Origin: Rhodospirillales bacterium
Lineage (GTDB): Bacteria; Pseudomonadota; Alphaproteobacteria; TMED109
Length of the DNA: 35,637 nucleotides
Direction: 5' to 3'
Assembly (NCBI GenBank): GCA_028824295.1
Contig: JAPPED010000004.1
Span: 1-35,637, forward strand
This document shows positions 8,218 through 16,058 of the stretch, piece after piece; the first letter of the stretch is position 1, and every line of letters starts with the position of its first letter. The notes beneath the pieces were generated by a model that did not search any database, was not told the origin of the DNA, and saw only the letters and a program-made list of their open reading frames with translations. The position numbers and the translations under genes were made by a program.

Positions 8218-8817
8218 TCAGGACCGGGTCAGCTCCCGCTCGACGAATTCCATCCGATCCTTGCCCCAGAAGACTTCGCCGCCGATCACCATGGTCGGCG
8301 CGCCGAACACGCCGCGATCGAGAGCCCCGTCGGTCGCATCGATCAGCGCGGTGCGGCATTCATCGCTCTCGGCGACCGCCTCGAAGTCGTCCGGATTGAC
8401 GCCGAGCGATCCGGCAATCCCACGCAGCCCTGCGTAGTGCTGGATCGAGGCGTCATCGCGCTCCCAGTAGGCGGCGAAGACGGCGTCGATAAAGGCCACT
8501 TCTTTGCCCCAGCGCCGCATGGCGATGGCGCCACGCAAGGCCCGGCTGGTCTTGATCGGGAAGGTCGTCGGGAGGCGGAATGGCAGGTCGTAACGCTCTG
8601 CCCAGCGCTCCAGATCGCGGATGCGATTGGCGATCTTGGCCGCGGGCTCATCCATCAGCACATAGTTGTGGTGGCGGAAGACGTGGCCCAGGTTGATCGG
8701 GATATACCGGATGGCCGCCCCGTGCCGTTCGGCGATGGGCCGGAGCAGATGGAGCGCGAAATAGCTGTTGGTGCTGCCGACCTCCCAATAGAAATCGATC
8801 GTCCGGATGTTCTCCAT
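8218..8817 (-). CDS. 2-hydroxychromene-2-carboxylate isomerase / DsbA-like protein
   Basis: 199 residues, start ATG 8817 with an AGGGAA ribosome site eight bases before it. It has the thioredoxin-fold HCCA isomerase layout: FYWEVGSTNSYFALH at the position of the GSH-binding serine loop (Ser15 or Ser18 candidates), an inserted helical domain with FPIKTSRALRGA, and the C-terminal GVFGAPTMVIGGEVFWGKDRM that holds the cis-Pro loop and closing helix. Family members isomerise 2-hydroxychromene-2-carboxylate in naphthalene-type catabolism using glutathione, but most are of unknown substrate, and no other ring-degradation genes are nearby. The normal family motif SPYSYLA is changed to STNSYFA. Confidence 0.85.
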   Translation of the reverse strand: MENIRTIDFYWEVGSTNSYFALHLLRPIAERHGAAIRYIPINLGHVFRHHNYVLMDEPAAKIANRIRDLERWAERYDLPFRLPTTFPIKTSRALRGAIAMRRWGKEVAFIDAVFAAYWERDDASIQHYAGLRGIAGSLGVNPDDFEAVAESDECRTALIDATDGALDRGVFGAPTMVIGGEVFWGKDRMEFVERELTRS

Positions 8818-9296
8818 GGTAATTCCCTGACTGAAACGCGGCAGACATCAATCCGTCCAATAACTATCAAAGTGCCAGCAATCGTTGGCCGACCTCGCGA
8901 ATCAAATCGTTGGAAAGAACGGGGACCCTCGAGTACATCAGCCCTGCCGAGGGCCTTTCGTGGTTGCGGGTGCAGGGTACGGATCTTCGACCTTCGATGA
9001 TGCGCTTGCGGTGAGCGCGCGGGACGTCCCGGCCCCGGGCCCGCTGGCCTGCCCCGCGTATGCCCAACCGCAGCTGAGGCCTGGCCTGTGGTCCAAGGGG
9101 CTCAGGCCCAGAGTCCTTGCCTGCCGGGAAGCCCTTCGGTTACCCGCCCAGCCGAATGCCTTGCTTGACCACACGGTCATGTACGCGCCAAAGGTATGAT
9201 CATCACTGACGTGGAGGTTGTCCGGGAAGTGCCGGCTTGAATGTCCGGTCTATGACTTAACCGCCCCGACAACACTTGAGGCACCGGAGGCGCAAC
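8818..9296. other. Intergenic stretch with possible gene stubs
   Basis: 479 bases. On the plus strand an ATG at about 9197 opens MIITDVEVV and stops after 14 codons; this resembles the first residues of mandelate racemase/enolase-superfamily proteins (MKITDVEVx), preceded by an AAAGGT site. It may be a stub of a lost gene or chance. Nothing else is recognisable. The stretch also carries the promoters for the divergent neighbours. Confidence 0.25.
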
Positions 9297-9665
9297 ATGA
9301 CGAGGCTCTTGATCATTGCGGTCCTGGCCGTGGGACTCACGGCTCCGACGATTGGGGCCCTGGCGCATCACGGCTGGTCGTGGACGACCGGCGGCAATAT
9401 CGATCTAACCGGCATCATCAAGACCGTCCGCCTGGGGAATCCCCACGGGATCCTGAAGATCGACGTGGACGGCGAGGAGTGGACGGCCCAGGTCGGCCAG
9501 CCTTGGCGCAACGACCGTGCCGGCCTCAAGGACGGCGATCTGGCCGTAGGAGTCGAAATCCGGTTGATCGGCGAGCCGGCCGCCGATGTGTCGGAAAAAC
9601 TGATCAAGGTGGAACGGCTGTTCCTAGGCGAACAGGAGTACATCCTTTACCCCGGACGCGACTGA
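9297..9665 (+). CDS. DUF6152-like exported protein
   Basis: 122 residues, ATG 9297 preceded by CGGAGG at nine bases. A signal peptide (TRLLIIAVLAVGLTAPTIGA, cleavage near ALA-HH) leaves a mature protein starting HHGWSWTTGG. The double histidine at the mature N-terminus followed by a T-G-x-(I/V) strand, a GNPHG turn and a GDxVxV-like strand is what I associate with DUF6152, a family of small periplasmic beta-rich proteins of unknown function with a possible metal-binding HH. It is followed four bases later by a membrane protein gene, so they form a two-gene operon. Confidence 0.7.
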   Translation: MTRLLIIAVLAVGLTAPTIGALAHHGWSWTTGGNIDLTGIIKTVRLGNPHGILKIDVDGEEWTAQVGQPWRNDRAGLKDGDLAVGVEIRLIGEPAADVSEKLIKVERLFLGEQEYILYPGRD

Positions 9666-9669
9666 GACC

Positions 9670-10140
9670 TTGGAAGGCCTGCTTGCAGCGCTCGAGGGGA
9701 CGGCGCTGGCGCAGGCCCTGCGGGGATCCCGCTGGTTCTATGCCGGCGTCAACGCCGCGCACATCTTTGCAATCGCATTGCTGATCGGGTCCATCATCCC
9801 GCTGAACCTGCGGCTTTTTGGCGTGTGGCGCGGAATCTCGCGCGAAGCGGTGGTGCGGGTGCTCGCGCCCGTAGCAGCGAGCGGGCTGATCCTCGCCCTG
9901 ATCACGGGACCGCTGCTGTTCTCGGTCCGGGCGCGGGAATACAGTGATGTCGGATTCCTGCAGCTGAAGCTGGCCTTCATCACGGTCGGGGTCCTGTCTG
10001 CGCTCGCCCTTTGCCGGGCCCACGGGTTCCTGCTCAAGGACGCACCGCGCGGACACCTGGCCGGTCACGCCGTCGTCTCCACGGTTTGCTGGCTCGGCGC
10101 GCTCGTCTGTGGGCGATTGATCGCGTTCGCGGGGGATTGA
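9670..10140 (+). CDS. DUF6644-like four-helix membrane protein
   Basis: 156 residues from a TTG start four bases after the preceding stop; no ATG fits without losing the first helix. Four membrane helices at about 24-45, 62-81, 91-110 and 127-147. The N-terminal part (ALRGSRWFYAGVNAAHIFAI, then LLIGSIIPLNLRLFG) matches the DUF6644 pattern: a short amphipathic helix, a conserved His in the first membrane helix and an (L/N)LRLxG loop. The family is unassigned. Gene order DUF6152-DUF6644 suggests an exported partner plus a membrane component working together. Confidence 0.65.
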   Translation: MEGLLAALEGTALAQALRGSRWFYAGVNAAHIFAIALLIGSIIPLNLRLFGVWRGISREAVVRVLAPVAASGLILALITGPLLFSVRAREYSDVGFLQLKLAFITVGVLSALALCRAHGFLLKDAPRGHLAGHAVVSTVCWLGALVCGRLIAFAGD

Positions 10141-10321
10141 GGTCAACATCGTTCAGCCTGCATGCATGTCCGGGTTCTCTGCAAGCACACCAACAGCGGC
10201 CGTCTTTCAGTGCGTGAGACCGTATTCACGGACTCTCCGCCCGCCGAACGCCAGTTCGTCGAACCACACCAAGTGCGCCACAGTCCACATTGCTGTTGGG
10301 GTTAGCCCGCTTCGCTGTCGA

Positions 10322-10468
10322 TCAGCGCCCCACGTGATCGATCGCGTGGGCGGCGCAGACGATGATCGAGCGGCGGCACAGAGTGCAGAGATAGCGGTGC
10401 GGCGCGTGCTCCGCGAGTGCCCGGGCGGCCTGGACCCGGCGCACGGGCAGGTTGGCATGCACGAGCAC
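10322..10468 (-). CDS. Small Cys/His protein downstream of the Nramp-related gene
   Basis: 48 codons from a GTG at 10468 (a further in-frame extension reaches into the transporter gene), 17 bases after the transporter's TAG. Third codon positions are almost all G or C, as in real genes here, which argues against chance. The protein reads VLVHANLPVRRVQAARALAE and continues to CTLCRRSIIVCAAHAIDHVG: a CxxC and a later CxxH that could form a small zinc site. I do not recognise a family. A purine-rich GGCAGG stands six bases before the start. It may be co-transcribed with the transporter. Confidence 0.45.
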   Translation of the reverse strand: MLVHANLPVRRVQAARALAEHAPHRYLCTLCRRSIIVCAAHAIDHVGR

Positions 10469-10485
10469 GACCTGCCGCCCCGGGG

Positions 10486-11790
10486 CTACCCCCAGCCCGC
10501 CGCGTCGATGATCGAGACGATGGACTGCCACGCGCCCCAGATCGACAGCACGAACAGCGCCGCTAGGAAGCCGTTCTCCCACCACCGGTTGCGCCACTCG
10601 GTGCCAATGAACGCGCCGCGCGCCGTGAGGATCCACAAGGCGCCGCAGAGGACGGGCAGCACCACCACCGTTGCCGCGCTGCCGACGAGGGTGAGGAAGA
10701 TGAAGTCCGGCGCGCCGGGCAGGCTCCAGACCAGTGGCGAGAACAGGCACCACACGATCACGGCCCGGTAAGCTGGACGCGCGCCGGCGTCGAACGGCTC
10801 CGCAGGCACGGAGTCGGCCGCGCGGTGGACGCGTAGCGCGTCGGTGACGAGGTAGCCGAACCCCATCGCCATGCCGATCACCGAGCTGTACACGGCGGCG
10901 AACACCCCGACGTAGAAGATCGGCGCGCCGAGGTCGCCGAGCGCGATCGTCAGCAGCTTGGCGAGGTCGGCGAGGCTCGCGATCGTTTCGCCGCGCGCGT
11001 GCAGCACCTCGGCGCCAATGACCCACACCGACAGGTTGAGGAACATGAGCACACCGACGCCGAAGGCGAGATCGTAGAGCTGGACGCGGCGGAATTGCGG
11101 CCCCCGCCAGCCCTTCTGCTGGATGAAGTAGGGATACAGCAGATTGGCGATCGAGCCGCCGACCGCGCCGATCAGCGACACGATCACGAGCAGCGCGCCG
11201 TAGGACCCCTGTTGCTCGGGGACCTCGAACAGGAGCACGCCCTTCGCCGCCGCGACGGGGTCGGGACCGCTCCAGGCGGCGACGCCGATCACCGAGATGC
11301 TGAGCATGGCGAGGAAGACGTAGAAGACTGGCTCCAGCCGGCGGTAGAGGCCGCGGAATACGAACACCGCCGCCGCGCCCACCCAGAACGCCGACCAGGC
11401 GAAGGGGGCGCCAAAGCCCAGCAGGGCCTCGCTTGCGAGACCGAGGCCGCGCACCAGGAACGAGCCGTAGATGTGGCCGAAGATCACCGCCACGACGGCA
11501 ACGAAGAGCGGCATTGCCGGGTGCACGCGCTTGAGGCCCGACAGCACGCTCTCGCCGTGCTGGTTGCAGAGCTGGTACTTGGCGACGATTGACACGAAGA
11601 CGAAGCGTACGAACAGGGCGAGCGCCATCGCCCACATCAGCGCGTAGCCGTAATTGCCGCCGGCGACGGCGGAATCGACGAGGTCACCGGCGCCAAGCCA
11701 CGTCAGCGCGACTACCAGCCCGGGCCCGAGCGATCGGATGTGCTGCCAGAAGCTCTCAGGCGCACGCGGCCCGGTCTTCGCGTCGGCCAT
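10486..11790 (-). CDS. Nramp-related transporter lacking the canonical metal motif
   Basis: 434 residues from ATG 11790, chosen because GGGGGAG stands six bases upstream; an ATG ten codons earlier has no such site. About eleven membrane helices. GPGLVVALTW and GGNYGYALMW in helix 1 and VSLIGAVGGSIANLLYP around helix 6 align with the Nramp fold. In true Nramp metal transporters helix 1 carries DPGN and helix 6 MPHN; here helix 1 has GAGD (33-36) and helix 6 has IANL (214-217), so the metal-binding Asp, Asn and Met are not in place. It is thus a member of the wider Nramp/APC-fold superfamily with an uncertain substrate. A small Cys/His gene follows. Confidence 0.85.
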   Translation of the reverse strand: MADAKTGPRAPESFWQHIRSLGPGLVVALTWLGAGDLVDSAVAGGNYGYALMWAMALALFVRFVFVSIVAKYQLCNQHGESVLSGLKRVHPAMPLFVAVVAVIFGHIYGSFLVRGLGLASEALLGFGAPFAWSAFWVGAAAVFVFRGLYRRLEPVFYVFLAMLSISVIGVAAWSGPDPVAAAKGVLLFEVPEQQGSYGALLVIVSLIGAVGGSIANLLYPYFIQQKGWRGPQFRRVQLYDLAFGVGVLMFLNLSVWVIGAEVLHARGETIASLADLAKLLTIALGDLGAPIFYVGVFAAVYSSVIGMAMGFGYLVTDALRVHRAADSVPAEPFDAGARPAYRAVIVWCLFSPLVWSLPGAPDFIFLTLVGSAATVVVLPVLCGALWILTARGAFIGTEWRNRWWENGFLAALFVLSIWGAWQSIVSIIDAAGWG

Positions 11791-12089
11791 CGGCTCCCCC
11801 GTCGAACCCCGGTTCGTCATAGCACGCGGCGGCGCGGCTCGCCGAATTTGCCGGTCAGACCATGTGGACGGGCGGACGAACCGGCTGCTTCCACATCACC
11901 GGCTTAGGCCCGGGCCCCGCCGGCCCGCTCCCGCCGTTACCCGATCCGTCCCCTTGAATGAGCGGACGCGACCCGGCCGGTAGGCTAACCGTCCTGGAAA
12001 GTGCTTCCGAATGTCAGCGTTCGCCGCGCAGATCCAACCAACAGGGGTACGGCTTAGCGGCTTCAGGACGCAGCCTCCACGCAACGCGA

Positions 12090-12240
12090 TGCGCGACCAT
12101 CTGCGTGCACGGCGAGTCCGTGGAACCCACACTGCCTGACGGCTGCTCGATCCTGTCCGACCGCAACCGCCAAGCCCGGCGGGGGCGCGGGACCTACGTG
12201 GTGCGTAGAAACGGCGGGCTGGACGGGTTCGCCCCGCCGA
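12090..12240 (+). pseudogene. Fragment of an S24/LexA-type peptidase
   Basis: The plus frame encodes CVHGESVEPTLPDGCSILSD and then a basic stretch and GTYVVRRNGGLDGF. This is the catalytic-serine segment of S24 peptidases (GxSMxPTLxxG, with Ser in GES at about 12111-12119) followed by the strand that normally reads GxxYVVRxxDGLxVK, where the catalytic Lys would be; here the Lys position is lost and the sequence runs into the 3' end of the convergent lipoprotein gene at 12241. No HTH domain is present upstream. It looks like the remains of a phage-type repressor or LexA-like gene. Confidence 0.6.
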
Positions 12241-12939
12241 CTATTCGGAAGCACGAAGGACGCCGAACACCCCCGCGATGCCGTCCATTTTGAAGGTGCC
12301 AGCAGCCCCTTCGTGGTCCGCGCCATAGAAGGAGCCTTCGATGCCCGCGGCTGCATTCCCGAACGCGCCACCGTCCATGGTGAGCGCCGACCAAGACAGG
12401 TCGGCCTGGTAGTTGTCCAAGTTGGTGAATTCGACATCGACGGTAGCAGCCGTGAAATCGACCTCGAGTCGCGCGTCGCCTTCCACCGGAGCATGTGTCG
12501 TGACCGACGTGGTCTCTGAGGTCGCAACGGTGTCCGTCTCATAGCCGTGGACATCACCTCTCCACTCGGCACTTCCGCTCACCGGCGACGTTCCCGACGG
12601 CGTGCCCGTCACCATCGCGGCAACGGTCCCGTCCCCTTCGCTGGTCAAGGTCGCCCAGAAGATCTCATCGCCGCCGGGGGGACAACCGATGGCCGCACAC
12701 GTGGCCACGTCGTCTCTGAGGATCCCGCCCCACACCCCCCAGTTGTGGAAGACCGCGGTGACGGCATCCCCGTTCACATCGATCTGGGAAAGTCGATATT
12801 CGCCAGTCGTGCTCAGCGAGACTTCACGGACAGGATCGTGTTCGCGCTCGGGCACCAACCCGTCGACGACGCCGACGCCCCCGCCGGCACAGCCGGCAAC
12901 AAGCAACAGCGCGAATCCGGAAACCAGCAGGCGTCTCAT
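12241..12939 (-). CDS. TbpB-like beta-barrel lipoprotein
   Basis: 232 residues. Signal peptide of about 17 residues ends in the lipobox VAGC (Cys17), so it is lipid-anchored and exported. The mature protein is beta-rich. Its end reads IEGSFYGADHEGAAGTFKMD followed by GIAGVFGVLRA, the C-terminal signature of transferrin-binding-protein-like beta-barrel domains (GxFYG....E.xGxF......FG). Those domains occur in surface lipoproteins of Gram-negative bacteria; ligands are mostly unknown outside TbpB. A related lipoprotein sits at 14569-15399 on the same strand. No receptor gene (TonB-dependent) is in view. Confidence 0.75.
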   Translation of the reverse strand: MRRLLVSGFALLLVAGCAGGGVGVVDGLVPEREHDPVREVSLSTTGEYRLSQIDVNGDAVTAVFHNWGVWGGILRDDVATCAAIGCPPGGDEIFWATLTSEGDGTVAAMVTGTPSGTSPVSGSAEWRGDVHGYETDTVATSETTSVTTHAPVEGDARLEVDFTAATVDVEFTNLDNYQADLSWSALTMDGGAFGNAAAGIEGSFYGADHEGAAGTFKMDGIAGVFGVLRASE

Positions 12940-13451
12940 TTCGACATCCTATCGTGTCGATGGTCTTGATACTTGCCCGGATTCGGAGGCAGAATCTGTA
13001 ACTGCGGCCTTCAGATTGTGAAGCTTCGGGGAACGCTGACGCCGGCCACCCGGGTAGTGCGGCACTTCCCCCCCGGTCACGCTCCACCTTGTGCGCACAT
13101 CTGCCTTCGCCGGACCCGCGTTGCGAACGAGCCCCCCAACCGTCAACCCGAACGCAGCGAAGCGGAGATCCGGCTTCCCCGGCTCTCGCGAAGGCTTCAG
13201 CGGTTGAGCTTGCTCTTCGCCGACTGCGGCAGCGTTGGTTGCCGGAGGTGGTCCCCCGCTATCGTTGTGGCGACGAATGGGACGCGGAGCACAGCGTAGC
13301 CATGCCTGCGGCGCCCGGCCTACAAGCAGCTGGAGATGTGAGATTCGAGCAGGCCAAGACCGGGAGGTGCAGCTTGGAGCGGGAAACCGGCTCGTCTATG
13401 GTTTCTCAGCCGCGCACTTTCCGGTTTGTACTGCCGCCAGAGAGGTAATTC
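12940..13451. other. Intergenic stretch without a supported gene
   Basis: 512 bases between divergent genes, containing the promoters for both. Open frames cross it on both strands without a recognisable domain, and I see no repeat or T-run hairpin. The 15 bases before 13452 hold a good AGAGAGG ribosome site for the aldolase gene. Confidence 0.5.
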
Positions 13452-14264
13452 ATGCTCGATCTCGGAGACCGCATTTCCGTGTACCAACCCGAACAGGCCG
13501 GCCGGAAATTCCCCCGGGAACTGACCACGAACGACCCGGAAAAGCTGCGCGAGCACCGCAAGCGCCATCTGGTGGGCGCCTGCCGGGCCTTCGCCAAGTG
13601 GGGACTGGACTACGGCTTCGCCGGCCATCTGACGATCCGCGATCCAGAACACCCGGAACACTACTGGACCAACCCGATGGCAGTGCATTTCGCGGAGGTC
13701 AGGCTCTCCAACCTGATCCTCGTGGACCACGACGGCCAGGTCGTGGAGGGCGACCATGCAGTGAACCAGGCGGGTTTCGTGCTGCACGCGGCCGTCCATG
13801 CCGAGCATCCCGATATCCTCGCGATGTGCCATGCCCACACGCTTTACGGCACCGCCTATGCCTCGCAGGGCCGGCCACTCGCACCGATCACCCAGGATGC
13901 CTGCCAGTTCTTCGAGGACCATGCGGTGATCCGCGAGGAATCGGGCCAGGTCGCGGTCGAGCGCGGCGCCGGCGCCAGCATCGCGCCAGCCTTCAAGGGC
14001 GTAAGGGCGGCGATCCACCAGAACCACGGCCTGTTTACCGTGAGCCGGCACAGCATCGACGCCGCCGCGTTCATGTTCATGGCGCTGGAGCGCTGCTGCC
14101 AGCAGCAGCTTATGGTCGAAGCCTCGGGCCACCAACCAATCGAGATCCCGACCGATAAGGCGCGCTACAGCCGCGAGCACGTCGGCAGCGACTACACCGC
14201 GTGGCTCTGCTTCCAGACAGACTACGACCATCTGGTGCGGACCCAGCCGGACATGTTCGACTGA
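13452..14264 (+). CDS. Class II aldolase/adducin-family protein
   Basis: 270 residues with a clear ribosome site. Family features: GFAGHLTIRDP near 56-65 (the Ser/Gly loop), SNLILVDHDGQVVEG, then the zinc ligands in CHAHTLYG (His127 and His129) and a third histidine in AIHQNHGLF (His192). The acidic residue that serves as base in fuculose-phosphate aldolases is in the EDHAV region near 155. Members cleave or decarboxylate sugar phosphates or act on related hydroxy acids; the long form of about 270 residues with the N-terminal extension and HPEHYWTNP is common in proteobacteria and poorly characterised. It stands alone as a transcription unit. Confidence 0.85.
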   Translation: MLDLGDRISVYQPEQAGRKFPRELTTNDPEKLREHRKRHLVGACRAFAKWGLDYGFAGHLTIRDPEHPEHYWTNPMAVHFAEVRLSNLILVDHDGQVVEGDHAVNQAGFVLHAAVHAEHPDILAMCHAHTLYGTAYASQGRPLAPITQDACQFFEDHAVIREESGQVAVERGAGASIAPAFKGVRAAIHQNHGLFTVSRHSIDAAAFMFMALERCCQQQLMVEASGHQPIEIPTDKARYSREHVGSDYTAWLCFQTDYDHLVRTQPDMFD

Positions 14265-14342
14265 CATATCTCGAAGAAAAACGCCCCGGCTCCGGGCCGC
14301 AGCGAGGGGCAGCGACCACGAATCTCTAGCGCTTCACGCCGG

Positions 14343-14507
14343 CGCCGCTCGCGCCCTACACAGAAGATAGCGGCGGCGCAGGGCCGCGCGTGGGAGCTCG
14401 TGAGGGACAACCCGGCGATGGTGCCAGAACCGTGGCCAGTCGACACGGCAATGGTCTGCAAGATGCTCGGGGTCGCCCAAACGTTGATCGAGCCGCGGCG
14501 CGGGTAG
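14343..14507 (+). pseudogene. Unrecognised coding-like remnant
   Basis: One frame, ending at TAG 14505-14507, reads SRPTQKIAAAQGRAWELVRD then NPAMVPEPWPVDTAMVCKML and GVAQTLIEPRRG. Third positions are mostly G or C and the composition is protein-like, but no ATG or GTG opens it at a sensible place and the upstream part turns into an arginine-rich run. It seems to be the 3' end of a lost gene. I do not recognise the family. The last ten codons are similar to 20349-20375. Confidence 0.3.
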
Positions 14508-14514
14508 CGGTGGT
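14489..14514 (+). repeat. Dispersed short repeat, copy 1 (copy 2 at 20350-20374)
   Basis: The segment TGATCGAGCCGCGGCG followed by GGGTAGCGG at 14489-14514 is found again at about 20350-20374 in the same orientation, with one base inserted here between the two parts. The neighbouring bases (ACGT/ACGC before, a G/T-rich tail after) are partly alike too. In both copies one frame reads TLIEPRRG. Origin unknown. Confidence 0.55.
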
Positions 14515-14568
14515 TAGGGCGGGATGACGGATTGCGGGCATGGTTCGCCTGCCCTGGGGCGGGAAACG

Positions 14569-15399
14569 TTAGTGCCGCACGCCGCCGAACCCACCTGTAA
14601 TCGTGCCCTGTTCGAAAATCCCTCCAACCTCCTGCTGATCGGGACCGTAGAAACGCCCGCGAATCCGCTCGGAAGGCGACTCGTGACGTTCAAAAGCACC
14701 CTCCTCCACGGCCATGTCGCGCCATTCCATATCGGGCCGGGCAGCGCCGCTCCCGAGCACGGCAATCCCGCTGAACAGCACGTCGGCCTCCAACCCGGTG
14801 GGGACGAATTCCACGTGAATCGTCGCGTCGCCTTGAAGCGCCTGACCCCGGTCGGACCCGACCGCGAGATCCCTGCCGAGCATGACGCCGGACCATTGCG
14901 CCGACGTGCCGGTCAGGATCGGGTTGACTCCGGACGCCTCGCCGACCGCATAGGCCTTGACCCGCGTGTAGCCCCGGTTCGGGTCGGCGGGATTGGTGAA
15001 CAGGTCGGCCTGGGTAGCGAAGAACGCATATTCCATCCATCCGCCGTAGACTTCCACGTCCGCCCACTCGAAGCTTGCATCCTCCCGGACGATCCGGATT
15101 CCGGGCCGCGTCCCCACCAGTGTCAAATCCAGATTCTCCACGCTGAATCGGGTGGGATCCGAGTACCGAATGAAGCCAATCGAGCATGTGTCACCCCGAC
15201 ACCGGGTCGGAATTCGCTCGGCGTCACTGTTGCCGAGAGAGTTCAGAAGATCGCCGTACAGGACCGAGTTGGCGTCCGCCAGGATCTGCTCGAAGGCCTC
15301 GCGTAGTGGCGCATCGGGGTCATGCACAATCGCAGGCGTACTGCCACCACAGGCCGTCAGCGCGAGCACCGTCGCGAAGGCCCAAGCTCTAGGAATCAC
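14569..15399 (-). CDS. TbpB-like beta-barrel lipoprotein, second copy of the type
   Basis: 276 residues if started at GTG 15399, preferred because GAGGGTAG stands six bases upstream and the reading begins VIPRAWAFATVLALTACGG, a proper lipoprotein signal with lipobox LTAC. An ATG seven codons earlier is the alternative. The mature part has a helical N-terminal stretch (about 30-65), then beta-rich sequence, ending IRGRFYGPDQQEVGGIFEQG and GGFGGVRH, the same C-terminal FYG...EVGGxF...GFG signature as the lipoprotein at 12241-12939. The shared ending and strand suggest related functions; the rest differs widely. Ligand unknown. Confidence 0.75.
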   Translation of the reverse strand: MIPRAWAFATVLALTACGGSTPAIVHDPDAPLREAFEQILADANSVLYGDLLNSLGNSDAERIPTRCRGDTCSIGFIRYSDPTRFSVENLDLTLVGTRPGIRIVREDASFEWADVEVYGGWMEYAFFATQADLFTNPADPNRGYTRVKAYAVGEASGVNPILTGTSAQWSGVMLGRDLAVGSDRGQALQGDATIHVEFVPTGLEADVLFSGIAVLGSGAARPDMEWRDMAVEEGAFERHESPSERIRGRFYGPDQQEVGGIFEQGTITGGFGGVRH

Positions 15400-15574
15400 G
15401 CGTCTACCCTCACATTGCAAACGGCGGAGAGCCTAACCGAAGCTGTGCCGCCGTACGCACTGTTGCTCTCCGTCCAGCATTTAACCGCTGGCATCCGCGT
15501 CGGATGTCCGCCAACGGGGTTCGACGCCACCTCTCCGGCCGATGCCCACCAGCACCAGCGCCGCCCTTTGGCAC

Positions 15575-15817
15575 AGGATGACGGCCTCTTCAACCACTCG
15601 CGCTGGAGCTCGCGAGCGGAGCAGATCAATTCCTCTGCATGGCCTTCTTTCGGCATCCGACTGCGCGCCGTCGTTGCCAGGATGTGCACATATCGAAAGG
15701 TCTGCTCGGTCAGGGGGTCCAAGATTGGCCCGGCAGACGCGCACGAAAGCCTTCTCCGACCGCCACGAGCACAGCCGCGCGCACCAGTTCGCCCGCGGTC
15801 GTGCTCGAGTTCGGCAT
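15575..15817 (-). pseudogene. Frameshifted paralogue of the RHH-type gene at 17425-17775
   Basis: From ATG 15817 the minus strand reads MPNSSTTAGELVRAAVLVAV and stops soon after; a second frame then continues LTEQTFRYVHILATTARSRM and EELICSARELQREW. The intact gene 2 kb away reads GMTVGELVRAAVR, QTCRYVHILATAMRNRM and EELIRSARELPPEL at the same relative places. So this is a decayed copy with a frameshift in the middle, and its N-terminal DNA-binding strand region is gone or scrambled. The gene lies directly upstream of the SGNH esterase. Confidence 0.65.
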
Positions 15818-16058
15818 GAACCCGGGGGCGGCAGACGGGCGTAGCGTTGGCGTACACCGAGGCCGCATGCGTGTACTCGCATCCGTCGCTGCCGGGCGCG
15901 AGCCTCTCGCGTTCCCTGACGAGCCTGAACCGCGTTATCTCGACGGCCAGGTCAAGGCCCACGCTACGCTAGACTGGGATGTCAGCAGATTCCTGCCGAT
16001 CAACCGCGATTCTCCATGCGGGGAGGTCAGTCAACTCAAGAAAACACAGGAGGTGCCA

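Noticed and set aside
8050-9000. A 316-codon plus-strand frame over the HCCA-isomerase gene
   Set aside because: Antisense to a well-conserved gene; only the first 20 codons resemble anything (the SulP relic), the rest is shadow.
8867-9067. Minus-strand frame ending YSRVPVLSNDLIREVGQRLL, possibly the start of a dehydrogenase-type gene
   Set aside because: Only about 20 residues look ordered, there is no clear family motif and it stops at once; could be chance.
10322-11635. A 437-codon open frame antisense-shifted to the transporter
   Set aside because: It lies in another frame of the same strand as the transporter and is Arg/Ala/Gly-rich without domains; only its last 48 codons, after the transporter stop, look like a gene.
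13235-14267. Long frames on both strands overlapping the class II aldolase
   Set aside because: The aldolase frame has all zinc ligands and a good ribosome site; the others have none and are shadow frames.
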